From positions 62,001 to 126,000 of the forward strand of contig JBBPSI010000032.1 of assembly GCA_038093515.1 (NCBI GenBank): 64,000 bases of DNA. Reading direction: 5' to 3'. Source of the stretch: Butyriboletus loyo (Eukaryota; Basidiomycota; Agaricomycetes; Boletales; Boletaceae). The notes beneath the pieces are model-generated. The model searched no databases, was not told the origin of the DNA, and saw only the letters and a program-made list of their open reading frames with translations. Within the stretch, counting starts at the first letter, position 1; the number at the start of each line of letters is the position of its first letter. Shown here piece after piece: positions 45,751 through 57,912 of this stretch. Both the position numbers and the translations under genes were made by a program.

Positions 45751-47387
45751 GATTCTTCCGTCTTTGCTCTCTTTTGATTCTGGGTCACGCCGATCGTCAA
45801 ATGTTTGGTCACCTGTGGGTGGTGGTATTTCCCTTTCCCACCTGCAATGTTCATATATGCGCACTTGCGACTTTCAGAGCGTTTGTTTCCTTCATTGACG
45901 ACTCATATGTGCGCCTGGATGGCGCTTACTTTATGCGATTATGCATTTCTCAACTTGACACTCACCACACCAAACTCCATAGATTACCTCCCGTAAACAA
46001 CGGCGCGTTGCCTGTCACGCCGTCTATCACGCCGTCTACTTCAAGATCATGAGCTCAGGTGGCTAGTAGAGTTAAACCAAACTGCTTTCGCGCAAGCTTT
46101 CTTCCCATTCTTCCCATTATCCCCTTCAGCCTCAACTCAATTACCGTACATACTCAACAACAATTCCTCAAAACACACTCGGCCTCACTCGAACACCTTG
46201 ACTCTCATCGTCGACTGTCATTGGCGTCAACGTGAAATCCACGTTATTTATTCCCTCGCATAATTATAAATACCTACTTCTCCGAGACATTCATGCAACA
46301 AACCCAAGGGGAACACCCATCCGTGCGCCCGCAATCTGGTTGCCTTGCGCAACGAAGTCATCCGCATCTTTCCTCCATCATGCTATCCATCTGTTGACAC
46401 GTATGTGTTGTAATGGACTTATCGTAAGGTTAAATTGAATTGCTACCCGCTCGGTTTGCACTCCATTTAACTGCTATAGCTCGATTCCAGTCCCTTTCAT
46501 TCCACAGTGCGAGTGTCTATACGTCATTCGTACCATATCTGGGAATACCCAATACTCCATCCTCTCTTCGTGTCCGACATGCGTATTGCTTTCGGTGGTG
46601 CAGTTTCTTTGGTATGCTCCGCTCTTGTCCAATTTGTGTATATCCAACCCCTCAGAAATTTGTACTCTTTTGTATATCGTTTTGTGATTTCATTTTCACT
46701 CTGCGTTTCTGTCCGGTGATGTCGATTTGAAATGTAATTATCCCTTGCTATTTGACTAGTGCCCTTAATCCAGCACGAGGGCGCAATGCAAGACGTTTCA
46801 CTTCGCGCGCCTTCATGAACTATGCTGCTTACACCAGGGGTTAGAAATGCGATTCAATCACGCTCGGCATCGTAAAGTCCGTCTCGTAACTTGTCCAGTA
46901 AGTAGTGGCGATATTTTTGTTATCCGCCATCCCCTTCGGTCGTCACGGCATGTTCTATCTACTCCTTTAGCCACGTACGGAAGCTCCGTGGCCAAAGGTC
47001 GATGTATGCCGCCTCCAAATATTCTGATCCTACCAGTATGCATCACTCATATGTTCAACCCTATGAGGTCCACCCAATCGCTGTAGCGTATGGGTGGCCG
47101 CATTTGGAGTCTCTGCTATCGGGGGGAAAGCTATGAGGGTAGTGTTGACAACACAAACCGTCCTCCCGATACCACTCCGAGTCCAGACCCGGTTCCCTCT
47201 CGTCCTTCCATTCGCTCGCAAAGTCAAGGGGATATTCATCATCGATGGTAGACACAGTCTATACATGGAACGATACAAAGAGACGTTTTGCATACGAACA
47301 AAAAAAAAGGCGTACTCGAAACCACGGAGCTAACTTCGGGTGAGTTCTGGACCCATATCTGATTCGCTAAAACTCACCGAACGTTCA
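45751..47387. other. Intergenic region, no gene recognised
   Basis: About 1.6 kb. Several 60-100-codon ORFs on both strands are AT-biased and motif-free. The last 300 bases (47060-47340) resemble the 3' flanks of the DUF6533-like copies, for example a minus-strand exon-like stretch ending before the copy at 47388. Nothing else supported. Confidence 0.45.
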
Positions 47388-49103
47388 TCACGGGTTGACA
47401 TACCTCCTTGCTCTCTGCTCTTCCATAGGGATTTCTTCGATCCCATTCGACACCAGTCCTGGATCGGCAAAGGAGAGTGTCGTACCAATGTCCGCAGTAT
47501 GGCCTGGTACCATGCCAAATCCAGTGTCAATGCCCTGGCCTTGGATATTTTGAGCATACAGCTCCCTTATGCTCAAGATAAACCGGGGATTCAGTGCGAA
47601 GGGAAGGAGAATTGCGATACTGCTGAGAATCAGGCTGGGTGTCTGTGCAAAAGTTATACTGAAGAGGCCCTCGACAATTATCACATGAAAAAGATTGCTG
47701 TGATCCAAGTATCCATTAGTTTTGCCTGTATACAAGGGCAATGTGAACACAAACATCAAGAAATAAAGGATGCCTTGCTCAACAAGGAGTTTGATGTACT
47801 GGTTGAACTGCCATCTTCTTGTCACTTTGTATTGATGAAATGATTGTATGAAGGATTGAAAGATGGCAATGATGCACATCACACCCTGTAGAACAACTAC
47901 AGGAATGACAGAATATCTGCCCCAATTCCATGAAGGATATTCCACTATGCAGACTGATGGATCAGGTGCTGGAGGGATCATCACTATAGAACAAGCATTG
48001 CAATAGAAATATGTGATCTGCCTCCAATGCAACAAAATTGTTGAACATACCTATTATAGCTCCAGGTCTGGCATACATGATACCAGCAGTAATGGTGATA
48101 ACAAACTCTGCAATGTAAATGAACAAAAGCAGAATAAGAATTACTCTTGATTGGTGACACAATGCATAGACTCGATAAATCATCACAACTGCAACGAATT
48201 TCTATGAATTGTTACATCAACAAGTGAAACCACGACTTACTGTCAGCAGCAAGTGTGAAAATGATGTTAGTCCAGGATGCTAGATAAACAAACGTGTTAC
48301 CTTGTCAAAAAACGTAGTTTTAAGTATGGTCACGTGAAGGAATTTCTAGAAGACATACAGCTATTCAATTGATATCAGTCAATCATGATTCCAAGGGAGT
48401 AAATGAAGCACATACATCTATTGAAGGTTATGTACATGATATTCATTCAGCTGAGAGTTGGCAAGAAATAAGCTAGGGATAATCTCACCCACAAAGGACC
48501 AGGTATGAAAGTAGTCCCAGCTTGAAGTTCAGTATATTCAGTCCTAATCAGCCACAGTTCGGAGAACTGAACATACCTAGTGACATAAGCCTTGATTAAT
48601 AGATTACAGTCAACACAAGACAGTCATCATCGAAAGAGAAGTCATACATGAATGAAATCAAGCCCCCGTAACGGACCTAGATTGGGACATAAATCATAGG
48701 CACGACCAAGGAGGCTTGATACACACGAGAAGGAACATAGTAGAGACCCAGGTCCATCGTTTTTTCTGTAATTTTGTCAATACCGCATCATTTGTCTATA
48801 AAATGCGCACTTACCCAGATGTATTCTATCTAGTACAAAGTAGCGGCCGGTCAATTCTTGCATAGAGCGACAAAAAATACAACAAAAATACCTCAGCCGA
48901 AAGCGTAAGGACTGATGGTGTCGATGTTATTAGGGTATTAGTGGACGTGATTCCGCGACGCACCGTAGTCGTACGCGACTGTAGTGACCATCGCAACTAG
49001 CAGGGTTCGTGAGATCAGTCAACCACCCATTATAACTGGACGTACGAGATACATAGTTATTCAACTGGAGGCTCGCCAGGTCGGTCGCTAGGCTTGTAGA
49101 CAT
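47388..49103 (-). CDS. DUF6533-like multi-membrane protein, copy A
   Basis: Start at 49103, MSTSLATDLASLQLNNYVS, spliced (donor GTACGT) to LAYDYVLTLSAEIEYIW across four tiny exons. KRRWTWVSTMFLLVRYGGLI follows. This is the N-terminal pattern I associate with DUF6533 proteins of mushroom-forming fungi. Later exons give IYRVYALCHQSRVILILLLF, EFVITITAGIMYARPGAIIG, RYSVIPVVVLQGVMCIIAIF and YIKLLVEQGILYFLM. After an intron come ITFAQTPSLILSSIAILLPF and ALNPRFILSIRELYAQNIQG, with a soluble tail to EEQRARRYVNP-stop at 47388. About seven hydrophobic segments; function unknown. It is inverted relative to copies B and C and shares their intron sequences closely, so duplication was recent. Confidence 0.72.
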
Positions 49104-49489
49104 GATCGCGATATTCCCGGAGTCGGTAAGAGAGGCCGAAGTCGAAGGTAGTGAAAGGGGGGGAAAGACAGGGTGATAGCACGTCGAAGAAAGCAAAAAT
49201 CCGGAAAGTATAAGAGAGCCCGTTCTTACCCGGCTAGACTTACGTTCAACTATGTATTCATTACTGTCGTGTTACTTAACGGGGTGGCCAAGCATTCGCA
49301 TGGTGTGGAGCTTGATTGATCAGCGTTCGTAGAGTCTATACGAAAAGAGCTAAACTGCGATGATATCGCTATCGGACCATCGCAAAATGGCCATAACCAG
49401 GGGCAGTATAACGTGATCGCCGAGTCGGCCGGGTGTCCTGCGGATGGTGTTAGTTGTTGTGACTGTGCCTGCCTCCCCCTTGCTCACGT

Positions 49490-50130
49490 TCTTCGACCAC
49501 TCGGTGATGTTCCCAGCTCCCTCGTAAGGAGCTTGCGCCTGGCTACCCGAAAAACGTCGCAACCGTGACTCGCCTTGCCGGGACCAGAATGGATTCAAAC
49601 TCCGTTGCACTGAGCTGAACATGTTTCACAGCGGCAAAGCGCGTTCGAAGATGACTGCAATGTTCATACCTGACATCGCGCTTAAACGACTGGCTATATA
49701 CGCCACGGCAACAATATTAATAACGATGATCATCCCCGCAGTGTCGATCATCAGAAACATCGGTTATCATGGACAGCCTATACTTAGCGTATACGCGGAG
49801 AGTCCTCGCCGTGAGTATCATTGTTCAGTTTCGCTTTCGAACGGTCGCGTATATGGAATTTAATTAATCAGGACAGTGCGAGCTGGACAGCAGTCCGTCG
49901 TAGGCACCTATCAACTGCAACTCGAATCGCATCATTGGCGAGGTGCGCGTCGAAACTCATCAGGAATAACAACACATGATCAGAGGAACATATACTTACG
50001 ACTACCTCGATGCGGCAACCAGAGCTCAACTAGCGGAATACACGAACGCAAATGTCACCGGGCGAGAGACCAAGAGTTGAGTGGGATGAGGGTGCAATCG
50101 GACCACTAACATTTCAACTTGACCTTCCGC
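49490..50130 (-). repeat. Inverted repeat arm carrying a decayed membrane-protein fragment
   Basis: On the minus strand this stretch (TTGAATCCATTCTGG ... GCATCGAGGTAG...) aligns at roughly 70% with plus-strand 52990-53520 in the same order. Exon-like pieces are AGMIIVINIVAVAYIASRLS and LNPFWSRQGESRLRRFSG (ORF 49622-49350). No intact gene; relic of an unknown family. Confidence 0.6.
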
Positions 50131-51019
50131 AAGAGTTGCGGCGCACAACTCTCGCAGTAATGAAGGTGAACACTGCAATGTACAACTGGGATGTCAAACG
50201 GTGAAGAGATTGCCATGGTCGTTCGGCGTGGTGAAATCCGTCTCATCGCTTCGACAGTAAGTCGCTGCGATATTTGTTATCATCTCCCCAGCTTTGGCCA
50301 GGTACCGAGATCCACCAAGGGCAGTGTGCGCTTCGGACTCGACCATGTCTGCAACACTCGCTCGCCCGAGCTTCTGAGAGCGTCGGTAAAATGCCCCTGT
50401 TGGTGTGGGCTTCCGTACCTGCCGGTGACGTTTTACGTCTGGCGCGGCGTTTGGGCGATGTGCACTGGCAGGGTGCCGCGACTCATCACGGAATTTTATT
50501 GATGGAAACGAGCGCTCGACGCAAGCTCTTACCAAATTTGTCAAGTTTACATGCAGTGAAACCTGGTGACCCTATAGAAACCACCCACGAATGGGGATAA
50601 ATTCTCATCGCAACATACGCATATAAGCCGGATCGATTGCAGTTCTGCCGAGATAACACCGCACATGAATACTGCTAGTAGCGCATGGTGAGGGGAATGG
50701 CTACGCTGTCGCTGTGATTATGGCTGTCCCCCTCTCACAGGAATCCGACGTGTCTGCTTGCCAAGCCATCTGAGAACCGCAGAGTCATCGCCTTGGACTA
50801 GAATGGGTCCGAAGTGTGTTGTTCTGTAACCATTGACGGCAGGTCAGTGCAGGTCGCGAATGCCCGCCCAGACGCCTCAAGCTGAGCGTGTTCCTCACAC
50901 TTGTCACATTCATCACCCTGGCTCAATGTCACATTGTCAAGTCGAATACACACACATCTTAGTCACCTCGTAGCATGGTTCTTACAACAAGTAGATTAGT
51001 CTACACTTTCAATATCGAT
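50131..51019. other. Region between the inverted repeat arm and a decayed copy
   Basis: Contains a minus-strand ORF (50544-50194) whose end, ITNIAATYCRSDETDFTTPN, resembles minus-strand sequence near 46900, suggesting another duplicated fragment. No functional gene seen. Confidence 0.4.
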
Positions 51020-52800
51020 CTACTGACAGATAGGAGGATGTCGCAATCTGGGCGGAGAGTACGTCAAGCTTACCACGCCCAGCCCACTAATATCGGATGC
51101 ACTCAACGTGCCTCCAATCGCTTTTTCCTCCGACCACTCAACCGGTCCAATGTCCGCTGATACTGGCGACATGCCGAACTCCGCTTCAATACCCTTGCTA
51201 TGACTGCCTCGGCTATCGAGCGCATGAAGCTCCCGCATGTCCGTGATTAACCGAGGAAATTAGGAGCACTGAATTATAACCCGCAATACTTGTATACCAA
51301 TGCCTGCAGCATTCACGGGGTCAACAGTAGTGTAAATCAGGTTACTATTTCAAAACGAATCGATCAAGTTAGTCTAGTCTTCGTATTAAAGACCTGAAAC
51401 GCTGGAAAATAAAGGCAGAAAAGGAGACAAGGCAAAGACCAGGACTCACATGAGGAGGTATAGGACGCCTTCCCTGATGAGCGTACCGACTGGGTTGCCA
51501 TTGATTAGTGGTACGATACATGCGATAAGGTTCCCGGACGAACTGGAAACCATCAATATGCATAGTGAGGCATCGAGAATAATTTGTGGAGCAGTTGCAT
51601 ATTTTATCCAATCAACACGGAGAAAAATGAGAAGTCGAGGACACATGCGGTTGTCACCGTGAAAGAAAAGGGTGTCAGTCCATCCGTCTGATGTTCGTGG
51701 CGTGACCCATTCGAAGGCAAGTACAACGCACCTAAGCACCTGACATAGCACCTAGACGGCTATATATAGCCGCGGCAATAATGACGATGATGTCCGCAAT
51801 GTACATGATGTACATCGCCGGAAGAATCCCTAAGATTATCTGCGATTGACTATATTTAGCGTATACATGGAGAATCATCCCCAAGTACTGGAATCATTGT
51901 TCTAGTTTCGCTCCCGAAGGTACAAACAGCGGAACCGACGAAAATAACTTGAAGGTAGATCCAATCAAGTAGATGCTGAAGTATGTTTTCCGAGGATCTG
52001 TGTAAAGGATGGGTACAAGCCACAGCAGGTTAGCAGAATATGCTTACAGCTATCCGAGTGATACAGTGATCTCGGCTTCCAAAATGAAGAAGTGCTCTCG
52101 AGACCGGGCTGATGAATAGATCAGGGGTTGACGCCCAACTTGCAGCACGTCACTTGATAATTCACATGGAAAACAAACAACCAAGACAGCGGACCTGTAA
52201 CAATAGTTGATTTAAGCATACCCTCAAAGTCGTCAGGTGTACACGCACAGGAACAAACGACGTAGATACCGAAGTCTACGGTCTGTTCTGTGGTATCGTT
52301 GGAAAAGGCACCCAGGGGTAAAGTAGTGACGACAGACCCAGATATAGCCCCTAGGCACAGTCGGGTAGGATATCCCCGTGTAGAACGAAATACAGCTGCG
52401 CGCCTTAATTAAGATTAGAACTGAGAACGTGGAAGTTGCTCGAGTGACCAACAGCCCGCAGACAATGTATACTCACTGCAGTCGTAACAGATAGCAGTAA
52501 TGTTCACGACTACAAACTTAATAAGAATGGTGCATCAATGATATTCAAGTTGATGATCATAGTGGACACGTACTGGCCATAAGCTGGGGAATCGAGTCGA
52601 TAGACTGCAAAGAAGAAATGGTATCGTTATCGAACCTTGGATGGGTTGAGCGCCGAGTGAGAGCTTGACGTCTCTTGATTCGTGCGACCCTAGGGAGGGT
52701 CGGAACAAGACCATTGATGGGCGTAACCCTATATACACCAGCACGACCGAACGTGAGTGCACTATCGAGAGTACCAATTTATTTCAGAGTAGCGAGGGCA
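51020..52800 (-). pseudogene. Decayed DUF6533-like membrane protein, copy D
   Basis: Minus-strand fragments follow the same plan as copies A-C but are interrupted. A 5' exon near 52500 reads NITAICYDCS (YDY motif position), then VYIVCGLLVT hydrophobic sequence. Near 51600 is QIILDASLCILMVSSSSGNL and GTLIREGVLYLLM (penultimate helix, compare VEQGILYFLM). The tail is RELHALDSRGSHSKGIEAEF, the counterpart of RELYAQNIQGQGIDTGF. Stops and non-matching phases between fragments suggest a pseudogene, though unusual splicing could rescue it. Confidence 0.5.
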
Positions 52801-52989
52801 AGAGGGAGGCACTCACGATAGCGTATGCACCATGAATCACCCGTACAAAAATTTTAATTCGTCGTGAAGTCGCCGTCCGAAATTAAATTGTGATACCTTT
52901 CATATCTTGCGACCTGAATTCATTAGTAGAGTTGTAGTTATCACTGAAAGACACTCAAATCGATTCCCGACTCACAATTAGTGAAGTCG

Positions 52990-53520
52990 GGATGGACGAA
53001 CAAAGTCGCAACCCCCGAATCCATTTTGCCCAACTCTCAGTCACCCGGTGAGGTTTCCATTTGTGCGTTCCGCTGGTCAAGCAGCGCTCTGGATGCGGCA
53101 TCGAGGTAGGCACAGATGTATATGCCTGAGTATATGGTCTGATTCTGATTGGTGCTGTCCTGTAAAATTAAATTTTATGGTAGGATTATCCGCGTGTATG
53201 ATAAGTATAGCCAGTCCCGGATTACCGTGGGGGATGTTCCGAAGTGACCGTGTCGACACTATGGAGATAATCATCATTATCAATATTGTTCATGTGGCCA
53301 TGATATGGCCATGAAAGTGTGGCGTCTGACAGGTATGTTCACTGTTCGAACGTGTCAGTACCGAAGCACATTCAAGCACTGACTGAATACTAGCTAGCTA
53401 TAGAACAACGCACATTGAATCCATTCTGGAAAGGCGATTCACGACCGCAACGTTCTCGGATGGCTTGGCGAGCAGACACGGTCGGCTTCATACGAGTAAG
53501 CTACTAAGGAAGGTTGACGA
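52990..53520 (+). repeat. Inverted repeat arm (plus), partner of 49490-50130
   Basis: Same order of motifs as the minus arm: GCATCGAGGTAG, a hydrophobic IIIIINIVHVAMIW segment, then TTGAATCCATTCTGG and a GGCGA-TCACG block. The two arms flank about 2.9 kb that includes decayed copy D. Confidence 0.6.
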
Positions 53521-54309
53521 CTCTGGTCGAAGAAGCTGTTTCACATGTGACATAACTGATATGTATGACATGACGGGTGCTTCAAGTACCACGGTTGTCC
53601 ATTTCAGTCACGGCCATGTACTGTCATAGGTAATCAACGTTTCATCCATCCCGAACAGAAATCCTCTCGAACAGGCCTTGAACGATGGAATTTTTTCTCT
53701 CAAAAGTTCAATAATAGAGAGCGTTTGGGGTCGTGACTTGCCACGTCGGCTGCGTGCTAACAGAAACTGGCATATCGGGTGAGTTGACGGGCTAACTAAC
53801 ATACGTGTTCTGAAACAGCGACTGTCGATCGGCTGGAAGGCAAGTGCAACGGTAGCGACTCGCTGAGCTTAATTTCTGGTTGGCTCCTACAAGCGTAGCC
53901 GATCCAAAAAGCCACTTGGCTGACCGAAAAGCGAAACTGGTCTCTCATCTGTGAAACGGTTATTGGTCGGAACCACCGGTTAGCAGTCTGTAGCAGCCTG
54001 TAGCGCTCGGCTACACTCCGTTAGCGTCGGAAACCAGCAACTGTTTTACTGATGCTGTTTGGTTAGTCCATCTATAGATCGTCCAATTGGAACTCTCAAA
54101 TAACTGCGGTAGAGTAGCCAAGCGACAACATTACTTAGCACCTTTGCGGATGCGGGCAGGAGCACACTGCAGCTTTTTTATAGCCTCCATTATTCTCAGT
54201 AGTGTAATTCCCGGATTTTTGCTTTCTTCGACGTGCCGTCACTCTGTCCTCCCCCCTTTCACTACCTTCGAGTTCAGCCTCTCTTACCGACTTCGGGAAT
54301 ATCGCGATC

Positions 54310-56035
54310 ATGTCTACAAGCATAGAGATCGACCTGGCGAGCCAGCAGTTGATTAACTATGTATCTAGTATGTCCAGTCATAATGGGTGGTTGACTGATC
54401 TCACGAATCCCGCTAGTTGCGATGGTCACTGCAGTTGCATATGACTACGGTGCGTCACGGAATCATGTCCACTGATACCCTAATAACATCGACACCATCA
54501 GTCCTTACGCTTTCGGCCGAGGTATTTTTGTTGTATTTTTCGTCGCTCTATGCAAGAACTGACCGGTCGCTACTTTGTACTAGATAGAATATATCTGGGT
54601 AAGTCTGCATTTTATAGACAAATGATGCGGTATTGACAAAATTACAGAAAAGACGATGGACCTGGGTCTCTACTATGTTCCTTCTCGTATGTATCAAGCC
54701 TCCTTGGTCGTGCTTGTAGCTTAGGTCTCCCAATCTAGGTCCGTTACGGGGGCTTGATTTCAGTTGTGTACGACATCCCTTTTGACGATGACTGTCTTGC
54801 ATTAACTGTAATCTATTAATCAAGTCTTATGACACTAGGTATGTTCAGTTCTCCGAACTGCGGCTGATTACAACTGAATATACTGTATTTCAAGCTGTGA
54901 CTACTTTCATGCCTAGGTCTTTGTGGGTGAGATTATCCCTAGTTTATTTCTCGCTAATTCTCAGCTGAATGAATATCATGCATGCAACCTCAGATGTATG
55001 TGCTTCGTTATCTCTATTTGGACCATGAATGACTGATATCAATTGGTTAGCTGTAAGTGTTTCAGAAATTCCTTGACATCACCATATTCAAACCTATGTT
55101 TTCATTGGAAAGGCAGGATATTTTTTCAATTGCCATCTTGGATGCTCTTGATTTACATCAATGCTAATGACTGTAAGTTGTGGTTCTGCTTGTTCCTGTA
55201 ATAATTCATAGAACTTCATTGCAGTGGTGATGATCTTTCGAGTCTATGCATTGTGCAACCAATCAAGAGCAATTCTTAATGTCCTTCTGTTCATTTATGT
55301 TGTGCAGGTTGTTGTCGGTATTGCTACTGGTATCATATTTGCCATACCTGGAGCTGATATAGGTATGTCCAACTGTTTTGTTTGATACATGAATTAGAGG
55401 CAGATCTAAACATATTTCTGTTATGATGCTTGTTCCATAGTGATGATCCCTCCAGCACCTTATCCATCAATTTGCATATTATACATTCATCCATGGATTT
55501 GGAATTTGGGAAGATATTCCTTCATTCCTGTGATTGTTCTACATGGTATGATGTGCATAATTGGCATCATTCAATCCTTCAAACAAGCACTTCAACAATA
55601 TAATGGGACAGGAAGATGGCAGCTCAACCAGTACATCAACCTCCTTGTCAAGCAAGGCACTCTTTACTTCTTGATGTGTGTATTCACATTACTTTGTGTA
55701 TAGATGAAATTAATGGGCACTTGAATAACAGTAATTTTTTCCGTATAATACTTTACCAGCAACTCTTCGTCATAACTATGGCACAGACAGTGGACACCAT
55801 TCTGAGCAGTGTTGCAAATATCCTTCCCTTCATACTGAACCCCAGGTTTATCCTTGGTATAAGGGAACTATATGGTCAAACTGTTCATGGCCAGGGCATT
55901 AACACTGGACCCGACATTCTATCAGGCCATGGTGCAGGCACACCCACAAACATCGGAACTGGGCTTCACTTTGCAGATCCAGGGTTGGAGGGGGGGTCAG
56001 AAGAAGTTGAAGAAATCCCTATGAATGAGCAGTGA
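54310..56035 (+). CDS. DUF6533-like multi-membrane protein, copy B
   Basis: Start MSTSIEIDLASQQLINYVS at 54310. Donor GTATGT joins to IAYDY, then VLTLSAE, IEYIW, KRRWTWVSTMFLL and VRYGGLIS, all on short exons with matching phases, giving the DUF6533 signature. Downstream: RVYALCNQSRAILNVLLFIY, VVQVVVGIATGIIFAIPGAD, YSFIPVIVLHGMMCIIGIIQ, QYINLLVKQGTLYFLM, a ~90 nt intron, VITMAQTVDTILSSVANILP, NPRFILGIRELYGQTVHGQG, and a Gly/Glu-rich tail ending EEIPMNEQ-stop at 56035. Predicted integral membrane protein of unknown role. Nearly identical to copy C. Confidence 0.75.
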
Positions 56036-56049
56036 ACAAAGGTTTGTTG

Positions 56050-56860
56050 AACTGGGATGAATGTTGAGTGAGTTTTAGCAAATGAAATGTGGGTCAAAAC
56101 TCACCTGATGTCAGATTCGTGGTGTTGAGTACACCTGTCTTGATATCCAATATCGTTTCTACCACACTGTCTGCCTGTTCAATGATAAATGTTTCCTCGA
56201 CTTTCCAGGGAAAAGGGAGGGGAAGGAATCGGGACTGAAATGAATTGTATCAACAGGAAAATTTGTATACCGCCCGCAAGGGATTTTACCAATGATCACA
56301 TGGACCTCAGAAGCTAGGACATTTGAGCGATGCAGATAACGATGAGGTTTTAAATATCAATGATCTGTTGTGTGGTATTGTCAGAGAAGATATTGAAGTA
56401 TGAAGTGGTGCAGCAAAACCAGATATGCTCTCTAGGCGCAATCGGGTAGGATAATTTCGTGTAGAACAGAATACGGTTACGCACCTCCATGGAGATTAGA
56501 AATGAGAACGCGGAAGTTGCCCCAGTGACGAGCAGCCCACAGACAATGTATACTCATTGCAATCGTAACGGATAGCAGTAGTGTCCGCGACTACAAACTT
56601 GATAAGAATAAACCACCAATGATGTTCCATGATCATATCGGACGCGTAGTCATTTAAGCTGGAGAGCTGACATCATGGACCGCAAAGACGTGAGGGCTAA
56701 AGGCAGTCGAGGTAGCAGGATCGACAATGCGTCCGGCTTGCCGCTATCGTACATCGTGCTTTGCAGGACTACGAGGGTCACGGTCGTGGACGTCATTGGC
56801 AGGTTGAACGACGAATCAGAGAAATACTCCACGGGTACGATATGGAGTGAAGCATGATGC
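56050..56860 (-). pseudogene. Minus-strand DUF6533-like relic in unit 1
   Basis: Reads from about 56660 down: MSALQL, then TGA in place of the Asp-Tyr seen in unit 2 (MSALQLNDY), then a VADTTAI-like exon and YDCN. Near 56100 is an EGTFII-like / VLNTTNLTSGEF-like end. The premature stop and missing central helices point to a decayed gene convergent with copy B. Confidence 0.5.
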
Positions 56861-57912
56861 AAGCACGGTCTGTAGCAGTTGTCACCGTGAGGATCAACGA
56901 CCTATAAATATCGCATGCATCGTAAGAACGGATGATGCTGTTGTACCGAGGCTGACTCGTCTCTGCCACCAAATTACTTCTTCTTGCTGTAACGAATCGT
57001 TGTCAAGCTACTGACCTGCGGGAATCGTAGTGCCACGTTGAGCGTATTCCTGCCGTTCAAGCGCCATGGTAGCGTTGTTCATTCTCGCAGAACGGGTCGT
57101 TTGCCCAACTTTGGATTGAGCTTCAGGGGCTTCAGGCCATCTGCCAACACCGCTTACTTTCCTTTGGTATCCACACCTAAGGTGGCATGGGATGGGGAGA
57201 GTTCGAGTAGCGTGCTTTGACTCACACCGTCGACTTCAATGAATTGAAGTTGATCTCGTCAAGCCTCGTTGAATGACCACGAGTTGTATGACATGATGGG
57301 TGCTTCAAGTACCACGGTTGTCCATTTCAGTCACGGCCATGAACTGCCATAGGTAATCAACGCTTCGTCCATCCCGAGTAGAAATCCTCTCGAACAGGCC
57401 TTTACCGATGGAATTTTTGCTCTCAAAAGTTCAATAATAGAGAGCGTTTGGGGTCGTGACTTGCCACATCGGCGGCTTGCTAACAGAAACTGGCATATCG
57501 GGTGAGTTGACGGGCTAAATAACATACGTGTTCTGAAACAGCGACTATCGGTCGGTTGGAAGGTAAGTGGGACGTTAGCGGCTCGCTGAGCTTAATGTCT
57601 AGCTGGCCCCTACAAACATAGCCGACCTCAAAAGCCACTTGGCGGTCCGAAAAGCGCAAACTGGTCCCTGTTTGGTTCTCCATCTATAGATCGTCCAATC
57701 AGAACTCTCAAACGACCGCCGTAAAGTAGTCAAGCGATAACACCTTTGCAGATGCGGGCAGGAGCATGTCGTAGCTTTTTTATAGCCTCCATTATTCTCA
57801 GTAGTGTAATTCCCGGATTTTTGCTTTCTTCGACGTGCCATCGCCCTGTCCCCCCCCCTTTTCACTACCTTCGAATTCGGCCTCTCTTACTGACTTTGGG
57901 AATATCGCGATC

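Larger units (their letters stand above)
53562..57284 (+). repeat. Segmental tandem duplication, unit 1
   Basis: Begins TGTATGACATGACGGGTGCT and ends GAATGACCACGAGT. The same start and end words bound unit 2 immediately after it. 3723 bases; it holds DUF6533-like copy B and a minus-strand relic. It contains about 115 bases (near 53935-54065) that unit 2 lacks. Confidence 0.88.
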
